From: Scleromitrula shiraiana
Taxonomy: Eukaryota; Ascomycota; Leotiomycetes; Helotiales; Sclerotiniaceae
Reading direction: 5' to 3'
NCBI GenBank assembly: GCA_028455995.1
Contig: JABELC010000006.1
Location: 434,001 to 498,000 of the forward strand
Length of the DNA: 64,000 bases
The notes under the pieces are model-generated. The model saw only the letters and a list, made by a program, of their open reading frames with translations. It was not told where the DNA came from and made no database searches. This document shows, one piece after another, positions 56,839-64,000 of this stretch. The position numbers and the translations under genes were made by a program. Position 1 is the first letter of the stretch. Each line of letters starts with the position of its first letter.

Positions 56839-59248
56839 TTGTTCCCTAGGGTTTCTTTCCATGATTCTCCCTCAATATCGATATATACGGAACCGATATG
56901 GAAGTGATTGGTATGCTTGGGTAGGAATTAAAGGATTCGGCGTCGGAACGGGATATGCATGGGCTATCGGAAGTGCTCCAAAGACCAGGCGTTGTGTGCA
57001 TGGAATTCTCGTAAGCCGGATGGATAATCAAAAAAATATCATGGGGATACAAATGGTTGGAACTTTTGGAGTTGGTTGGCAGGTGTTGATCTTTGGCGGG
57101 ATGGGCTGGGATGGACTGGACTGGGTTGAACTGGATCGGTATTATTAGCATTATGTGGAAAAGTCTTCTCTGTCACACAAGGGTCGCATCTTTTCTTCGT
57201 TGGTGGGCGGAATATTTCGTAGTTATGTCCTACGAAACTATCTGTTTGGTTCTATTTTTGGTATAAGGGGTTGGGCGGTTTGGTGACGATTTGGAATACC
57301 TTGGGAAGCCAGCGTTCGTTTTTCAAGCTTTGCGATTGTTAATGCTCATGCTTGACGTCTTTTTTGTGTTCTCTACTTTTACTAAGATATCCAACGATCA
57401 GTTTTGATTACTGAGAAGGATTAGTTGCAATGAGTTTATCATGTATAAATGATTGTATTATGTTATGCAAGCCGAAATTTGAACGGATTTTTTGTCCCCC
57501 AATGCTTAAAGTTCATGTGTAATATGTGTGTGTGTGGCATGTGTGTGGTATAAAAAGAGAGAAGATACATTGATTATCATGGGAAAATACTTTCTATTTA
57601 AATCAACTAACTAACCATCCTCCGGCTATACTTTTAGTATCTAGTAGTTCTCCACATGTATCGGCGGCCGACAGTACATCATTTCCAAACCTTCAATGTC
57701 CTAACATTTGAGTAGGCACGACAGTCAGACAGACATGACAGACGGCTATCTGCGGATCCTTCAACATACCCACAAATTAAATGTAAGGCTTTACAAACCC
57801 ACGCAATAATAACTAGCTGCTACTATAAGTTCCATGGGTAAATCCCATTCACTTTGACATAAAATACCCACAATATTTTATGTATTTCTCCGCTCACCTA
57901 TTACTTTGATCCGAGATCCATCAGCGTCATCTCATCTCATGCTATGCTATGCTATGTTATGCTATACTATGTTATGCTATACTATGTTATGCTATACTAT
58001 TCCACAAAGAACCCACATGTAAGCAAGCAAGCAAGCAAGCCTAGTATTTTCTCTCCCGGCGCCCCGCCCCGCCCGGTGTTGTGTTTACATAGAACTAAAC
58101 AAATGAATGGCCCGGCAGTTTGTAGCTAGTTCGTTAGTTAGTTAGTTATTTAATTTAGTTTTCAGCCCTTCCCGACGATTGATCAACCAACGAACATGAA
58201 CAAGGAATAGAATATTATAACATGTTATATTATATTACATTATATTATATTTCCAGCTAGGGATTTAAACATACAGGCTTCTTTTTTTACTCCCCGAACG
58301 AAAAAAACAAAAGGGTACCTATCTCCATACTTTACTTTTACTATATGCAGTTACCCCCCCTACCCTACAGGCCTACTGAACTGCACTGTGCCTACCCTAG
58401 ATTTCGCGTATTTGGTGGAGTGAAGTGGGCATGTCATGGCAAGGTACATGATGAGGCTTGAGCAATCGCCGTCCTATCCTGTCATCCCATCCATCGGTAC
58501 GTACCCCGTACCTTGTACCCGGGACACTGGAGTGGACTGGACTGGGGGGTAAGCAAGCTGCCGTGATAGCCGTTTTGTGGCGTTTTTGGGGATGGGGTTG
58601 GTGCGAAGGATATGACATGGTGAAGATGGAAGGAAGTTATTCATGGATATACTCGAGTATATAAGTAGGAAAATATCCTCACGTTTCTTTCATTTTGTCT
58701 TTACTAGTAAGTGAGTGAAGTGAAGTGAGTGAAGTGAAGTGAAGTCGTACAAAGTTTTCTTGAGCTGAGCTGGCTTAGCTCATTAGGTTGATCGTCGTTT
58801 GTGTTTCCAGATTAGTGTTAAGGGAAAATATAACAGAACATAACAGAACATAACACAACAACAAAATTAGCTACTAGGATTACTATACCAATGCTACAAA
58901 TGAACTTTTATATCGGAGGTCTCTCGATACACCACGGGCTATTTGATTTGAACAAGTTTAATAGATAAGCTGTCACCATTTTGGAATTATAAGACAATGT
59001 CATTAAGCGTGACATTCTCCCTTGCAGAATTCAATACTTTTGCAGAGCAAACAGGTAAAAGATTTCTATATATATCCGTTCATCATTCATCCTGTCTCAG
59101 ACACGCATTTCTTGGAGGGAGAGTGTGATAAGATATGGTATCCCTAGATTGGGGTCAATTCATGGTTTTCGATTGAGAAGTCGTGACTTTCCAGGAGAAC
59201 CTCGCCGTCTCCATCTTTGTCTATATCCACTTTATTGTTACGGTAGCT
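56839..59248. other. Intergenic, repeat-bearing, no confident gene
   Basis: 3' UTR of the zinc-finger gene and promoter of the glycosyltransferase-like gene. A 95-codon Gly/Trp-rich ORF at 56861-57148 lies right after the stop and is probably UTR. A (GCTAT)n-type repeat is at 57938-57999. An ATG at 58997 (MSLSVTFSLAEF...) may be the true first exon of the next gene. Confidence 0.45.
57938..57999. repeat. (GCTAT)n tandem repeat
   Basis: Array of ATGCT/ATGTT/ATACT pentamers, about 12 units, with a higher-order 15-bp pattern (TATGTTATGCTATAC). Confidence 0.8.
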
Positions 59249-60352
59249 ATGCTGGGAGCCTCATATTTCATAAATAAAGAGAGTTTACTCAAATTCAAAG
59301 TACGGAGACTGCTGCCCGTTCTATGGCTCATTTTATTCATTATCTTCATCCGAACAGCAATCTCCCACTCTAGTTATCATGGCAGTTTCGCTGGTAATAT
59401 TTCCATGGCCAATTCTCCGGGAACGAGCCCATTGCATTCGATATATGAGAGTGCTTTTCCACCCGATTCTGCATCGAAATTGAAACCACAACCTCCAACG
59501 GCCAATATCACGACCAGCAAAAAAGTAGCTGTCATCATTGAGACCCGTCGATCCGGATTCATCGTCCCTTTAATCCTCCACTTCAGTGCTGTGCTTGGTC
59601 CTACCTGGCCCGTTATCATCTACACATCTGCTGAAAACTTTGGCTCCTTCTCCACATCAGCCGCCCTGCTTCGTCATCAACGAAGTGGCCGTATCGTTGT
59701 GCGATCTCTAGCCGAGGGCGTGTGGTTTTGGAATTGGGACTCGGTATCCAAATTCTTAACGACGCCGTGGATTTGGGAAGATTTGGCTCCAGCTGAACAT
59801 ATCTTGTTGTTTCAGAGTGATAGCATGTTGTGTGCGAATGCAGCGAGAAGTGTTGATGAATTTTTCGAGTATGATTTGATAGGGGCTCCCATTGATCCGC
59901 ATTGGGGACGGGGATATAACGGGGGTTTGAGTATGAGGAAGAGGAGCACCATTTTGAGGGTTCTAGATGAGTGGACATGGGAAGAAGATCCTGGACGACA
60001 GGCGGAGGATCAATGGTTCTATGCAAAGTATTTATTTCACTTTGTTAATATTTTTGCAACGTTAACATTTCTACAGGTTCAAAGAATTACAGGAGCGAGA
60101 AATAGAGGAAGGAATTGAAGATGGTATCAATTTGCCTAGTATGGAGATTGCAAGAACATTTGCTGTCGAGACAATCGATCATCCTTACCCACTAGGTGTG
60201 TATGATTCTTATGAATTTGTAAATATCTTGAGAGTGCTCACTGTTTTCTTACAGGCCTTCATCAACCGACTAGGTTTATTGCACAACACATGGTCAGCTT
60301 AGATGTATGGTGTCCTGAATACAAATTAGCTACTACGGAACGGACAACGTAG
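59249..60352 (+). CDS. DUF5672-type putative glycosyltransferase, type II membrane protein
   Basis: Three exons: 59249-60027, 60077-60195 and 60255-60352; 331 aa from the first in-frame ATG (MLGASYFINKES). The frame is open 66 bases further up to a stop but lacks an ATG there. An exon starting at 58997 could be spliced on, for example with donor 59056, giving ...NTFAEQTEVVTFQENLAVSIF, so the true N-terminus is open. A membrane anchor (LLPVLWLILFIIFI) precedes a lumenal domain with KVAVIIETRRSGFIVPLILH, WVIIYTSAENF-like residues, HILLFQSDSMLCAN, YDLIGAPIDPHWGRGYNGG and SMRKRSTILRVL. These are DUF5672 hallmarks; the family is treated as glycosyltransferase-like, substrate unknown. The coding strand is C-rich early and G-rich from about 59820. 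Its neighbour at 60646 is another type II Golgi-type enzyme. Confidence 0.85.
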
Positions 60353-60645
60353 TTTTGGTCAAAAGTCACAAGTTGTATTGAAATTTTAGAAATAGATAGA
60401 CTACCCTGATAAGGGTCTAACAAAAACCCACCAATTTAATGAGCAAAGGGATATCAACTTTTTGCTGATGTGTTGAATCAGGGGTGAGCCAAGCACCGCC
60501 CATTCCTAAATATGTCGCAGCTTTTGTTTGTCGTGGCGCATCATGTCTCACATTAAGGTTGTACCTGCATTGTAACTTCGAAATCAAATCGAAACAAACT
60601 GTGTGTTCTTTTCCACTCTCTAACACTCATCTCAGACTGCTTCAA

Positions 60646-62310
60646 ATGCTGACCAAAAACCATTACTACTTCATTGCCATACTGGCAGCAGTGTGGCTAT
60701 TATACTATGCCGGCCTACCAAGACACTTACATTTGCGGCATCAACACGGGCCTCTCCCGCCATCTCCCCACAATTCTGATACGGGCAAGTCACCCGAAAA
60801 TCCATTTGACCCAAATGTTATTACGCATGACGAGCCTGGGACTAAAGTGGGGGAGGACCAATGGCCAGGAGATTCGAGTCCTGCTTTGGCAGATCACGAG
60901 TCAAGCCATGAGCTAGGGGACACGAGCCAAAGTGCAGTCGAGGATGTAGTCGAGGATGGTGCGGAGGGTGAGGAAAAGGACGGTGATAAGGGGAAGGATG
61001 AGGATAAGAATGAAGACAAAGGTGATGAAAAAGACGGTTTTAATGCTGAACTTGGGAAAGACAACAAGACCAAAGGAAAGGCTGATGATAAGGCAGAGAG
61101 TGATATCGAAAAGGGATCAAACGACGAAAGCGGGACACACGACATTGGCAAGGAAGAAACTCTGAAAGCATTGTGCAAAAACATCAAATGGAAAGATGGG
61201 CTTTGGCTACAATGCCACAGCTGGTGTGGTCCCGATGAGAGATCTGTATGTGGCGGACTCAACAATGCCAGAAATCGGGTACAATCTTGTTTACGGCTGG
61301 CTATCGATGCTGGGAGTGGACTCATTATCCCCACAGTGACAACTCAACGACATTTCGATAACCCACTTGCGTTCAGCGATCAATCAGTCTGCTCCGATGT
61401 GTATTTTGATATAGACTACCTCGAGAAACAAATATCGAAAGAGTGCCCCCAGCTTCAGTTACGTAGATGTGGAGATATGAGCGGCATCGATGATGTAGTT
61501 CAGATGGATCGAAGAACGTATAAGGATGGGAACTATCACCTTGGCACATTCAGGACCACGGTTGAGTCCCTTCTTAAAGATTCTAACTTGAGCCACGTAT
61601 CGGACAAAATTCCGGTTGCCTTTGGCTTTGGAGATACCTTCATAGCTTATAACTATACGGAATCCGAGGAAATGTCCATCCGTAAGGACTTGTTCAAAAC
61701 CTTGAAGTTTAATCCAAAGCTCCTGGATATCGGATCTACTATACTTAATAGCCCTCAGCTTCAAGGTGGATTTATAGGTGTACATCTTCGAGGCGAAAAT
61801 GACTGGCCTTCGCCTTTCGGAACCAGGGATCAACAAATGAACTTCTACACAGAAGAGCTGAAGCACCTACGTGGTTCTCAAAAGGAGTTGAAGGAGGTTT
61901 ACGTCAGCTGTGGTGACACGGGTGTAATCGAATCATTTCGTGGGCGACTTGAACCATTGGGTTATAATGTTCATGACAAATGGTCATTGATGGCCAATCA
62001 GCCAAAGGTGTCTGAGAAGCTCAAGGATATGGAATTTGACCTAGCTGCAATTGTTGAATACCAAGTCTTAGTTAAAGCAAACTTGTTTCTGGGTGTATGG
62101 ATGTCCACCCTATCTCTCTTGATTGCTTATGCAAGATCTGCCGACAAACCAGAGGACTTCTATACCACTTATATTACACCTGGGAGTAGACGTGATGAAG
62201 GCCACCGAGTTTGGGAAGAGGCGCCGTCTTTGATGGGTGATAATATGACAAAGCTATTGGTTGTAAATGCTGCACCCCTTGGGTTCGATGTTATGGATGC
62301 ATTCCCATGA
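60646..62310 (+). CDS. Putative O-fucosyltransferase-like Golgi protein
   Basis: A 554-aa ORF from ATG at 60646 (MLTKNHYYFIAILAAVWLLYYAGL), intronless. The first 25 residues form a signal anchor. Residues about 45-180 are a hydrophilic, Asp/Glu/Lys-rich stem with low-complexity KDGDKGKDEDKNEDKGDEKD-type sequence. The lumenal domain has Cys-rich LCKNIKWKDGLWLQCHSWCG, RNRVQSCLRLAIDAGSGLIIP, GGFIGVHLRGENDW near 379 and EYQVLVKANLFLGVWMSTLS near 470. The HLRxExDW block and the C-terminal E-x-x-V-x-x-x-A-x-x-F-x-G-x-x-x-S pattern match GDP-fucose protein O-fucosyltransferase-like fungal proteins (PF10250 type). Donor and acceptor are not known. The longer frame upstream opens only with GTG, so this ATG was chosen. 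It follows the DUF5672 gene by 293 bp, same strand. Confidence 0.82.
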   Translation: MLTKNHYYFIAILAAVWLLYYAGLPRHLHLRHQHGPLPPSPHNSDTGKSPENPFDPNVITHDEPGTKVGEDQWPGDSSPALADHESSHELGDTSQSAVEDVVEDGAEGEEKDGDKGKDEDKNEDKGDEKDGFNAELGKDNKTKGKADDKAESDIEKGSNDESGTHDIGKEETLKALCKNIKWKDGLWLQCHSWCGPDERSVCGGLNNARNRVQSCLRLAIDAGSGLIIPTVTTQRHFDNPLAFSDQSVCSDVYFDIDYLEKQISKECPQLQLRRCGDMSGIDDVVQMDRRTYKDGNYHLGTFRTTVESLLKDSNLSHVSDKIPVAFGFGDTFIAYNYTESEEMSIRKDLFKTLKFNPKLLDIGSTILNSPQLQGGFIGVHLRGENDWPSPFGTRDQQMNFYTEELKHLRGSQKELKEVYVSCGDTGVIESFRGRLEPLGYNVHDKWSLMANQPKVSEKLKDMEFDLAAIVEYQVLVKANLFLGVWMSTLSLLIAYARSADKPEDFYTTYITPGSRRDEGHRVWEEAPSLMGDNMTKLLVVNAAPLGFDVMDAFP

Positions 62311-63187
62311 TTTCCGATAATATAGTGTTTGGTTTTGTTGCTTGTTAAATGCGTATCAATCTCAGGGCCCATATAACAGATCGAACATCCATCCATATTT
62401 TTGATAAAAACGAACCACGTATGAAATATCAATTGCTCGGATTTAACCATCTCAGGGCCTTGAAAAATAGACTGGATTGTCAAAGCATCAGTATGGTTTG
62501 TAACGCGGTTGCAGTTGAGTTGGCACTGCTCCTTCTCGTATCGATGACACCAGCAAACATAACGAGAAAACATTGATCGACTGGAGAAAAAGGTACTAGG
62601 AAAGTATACATAGTCATAGACAAGCATTTAATAGTAGCGAATCCTGGGCAGCTTCATGGGCCAGCCTTGAATAGACTCATTGAATTATAATCAAACAATG
62701 AAAACGAGAGGCCACAGTTGTGTTGTACAATTGTGACGCTGGAAGCCAAGATATATATTCAAAATTATGCTATTAATTGACCATACACCAGTAACCTCAC
62801 TTCTATAAGCTGTACTGTCACACCCGACGCCAAACAATTCCGTCTATCATTAGGCTGGGAAGCCAGACCCTTTTTAAATGCTCAATGCAATCTATATATA
62901 TGAATGCAAGAGTGCACGGTGTGATATTGACAGACGGTCAGCATACCAACTTTGGTGCTGGTACAGCTGAAGTGAATATAGACAAGAGCATGGAATATTG
63001 GAGCTGCAAACTCGGTTTGCAGACGTTTGTGAAACGCATGATACTGTAGCTAGTTTTAAAACCTAAGATCGCTGGGTTTTTATGCGATCGCAAAAGAAGA
63101 AAGGTGGTTTCAAACGCTATAGATGGCCGTTGCCCCGTTCTCTACAATATAACCGGATTTGTGTAGAATGAGGAATATGCGGCATCA
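62311..63187. other. Convergent 3' region, no gene seen
   Basis: Lies between the stop codons of the fucosyltransferase-like gene (+) and the desaturase-like gene (-). Two ORFs overlap on opposite strands (62169-62627 -, 62349-62576 +) and look random. Confidence 0.5.
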
Positions 63188-64000
63188 TTATAGACTTTTA
63201 TGCTTGGCGAACTTCTTTTGGATGTCTTCTTCAGTGAATTTGCGCGTCTTCGTCCTCAGCATATCTGCCAGCTCTTGCGTGCTTTTGCCAATGTTTTCTC
63301 CGGTAGGCACAAGACATCGAGCAATGTGATCATAATCCTTCTGCATAAGTTTTACAAACATCATGATGTAGTCGATGTTCTGAAACACGAGGGCTTTGCC
63401 AGAGTCGTACTTACTCTTCCCTTTGAGATAACTAAGAGGCTGGTCGCGCCAATGTCGGAGCGGGTTGAGATGATGTGCTGTGTGCCACCCGTCGTTGAAA
63501 CAATTTCGATTGCTCTAATAATAGGAGAACATATGGTTAGTCAATAATCACACAGGGTGTGCATGAAAAGTGTCGAAGGGGTTTTCTTACTGCTACATCA
63601 ATCAAAACGATGCTTGATCTGTAATCCGAATCGGGATCAATCTCATCAACCAAGGCATGTTGGCCCCAATTTCCAACCATCAATCCAATTCGCATTTGGA
63701 GAAATGGAATTAACAGCACAAAAAGTGTTGGCAGAAAGTTCAGCCTAGCCATCAGATACATACCCAAATATGAACCGACTTCCCAGAAAAATACCTCGAA
63801 TGCCAGCCGAGGCTTGTTCGTTTTGATGAAGTACAATGGGAGTTCTAACCAAATAAAAAACATGAATCGTCCCCAATATTTGAGAAAGTCAAAGATATCG
63901 TCCCGTTGATATCTTAAGGTGGAGGATAAATCTTCTGGCCCGTTTCCTTCCACATGGTGGCATTTGATGTGGTGATAGTAATATGAATGTATAGTATGCC
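63188..64000 (-). CDS. Fatty-acid-desaturase-like membrane protein, N-terminus outside window
   Basis: Two exons are visible: 64000-63591 (entering from the window edge) and 63514-63188, with a 76-nt intron (join LIDVA|SNRNCF). The visible C-terminal 245 residues contain YHHIKCHHVEGNG and, after the intron, DGWHTAHHLNP, both HxxHH-type di-iron histidine boxes as in fatty acid desaturases/hydroxylases. Between them are membrane segments (GRFMFFIWLELPLYFI, SYLGMYLMARL, LPTLFVLLIPFLQ). The soluble tail ends TRKFTEEDIQKKFAKHKSL. Family members insert double bonds or hydroxyls into acyl chains at the ER; substrate is unknown. The remaining His box should lie upstream, outside the window. Confidence 0.85.

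Noticed and set aside
56861..57148. 95-aa Gly/Trp-rich ORF after the zinc-finger gene
   Set aside because: It begins 22 bases after the stop codon on the same strand and has no motif; most likely 3' UTR.

Overview
The window is nuclear DNA of a filamentous ascomycete, most likely a Botrytis/Sclerotinia-type leotiomycete. This rests on recognition of gene content and style, not on a database match. Genes are split by short GT-AG introns (about 50-170 nt, often with a CTAAC-like branch site). Intergenic DNA is AT-rich and full of microsatellites. The genes include fungus-specific ones: the exomer subunit CHS5, a LAS17/WASP protein, a GIN4/HSL1-type kinase and a gene for a small MGAVVS-type protein. 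All splice joins below were made by hand from reading frame and splice signals.

Layout. 0-3 kb: a truncated UstYa-like type II membrane protein and a broken ankyrin-repeat locus. 3.3-4.8 kb: ADE4 (purine synthesis). 6.9-7.4 kb: the decayed 3' end of a cytosine-5 DNA methyltransferase that looks like the RID/Masc1 (RIP) family. 8-16 kb: short-chain dehydrogenase, CHS5, an orphan protein with a bacterial RnpA-like core, eIF1A and LAS17. 16.7-20.2 kb: a small hydrophilic protein divergent from the XPF/Rad1 repair nuclease. 22.7-27.6 kb: a 64-aa possibly myristoylated protein, then SRP receptor alpha and YIF1 transcribed divergently from a 408-bp promoter. 30.4-40.2 kb: SMC5 and a GIN4/HSL1-like kinase, also divergent. 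41-42.7 kb: fumarase. 42.7-55.5 kb: a 12.8-kb stretch with no recognisable gene, rich in tandem repeats. 55.5-56.8 kb: a C2H2/C2HC zinc-finger transcription factor. 59-62.3 kb: two tandem Golgi-type glycosyltransferase-like genes. 63.2 kb to the end: a fatty-acid-desaturase-like gene cut by the window.

How the genes work together. Most are single-copy housekeeping genes without operon logic. The sensible functional pairs are SRP receptor alpha with YIF1 (ER targeting and ER-Golgi traffic) and the two adjacent type II glycosyltransferase-like proteins. The best hidden items are the methyltransferase relic, the RnpA-like protein, a recurrent C-rich to G-rich switch on the coding strand near the 3' ends of many genes, and the repeat-laden desert upstream of the zinc-finger gene.
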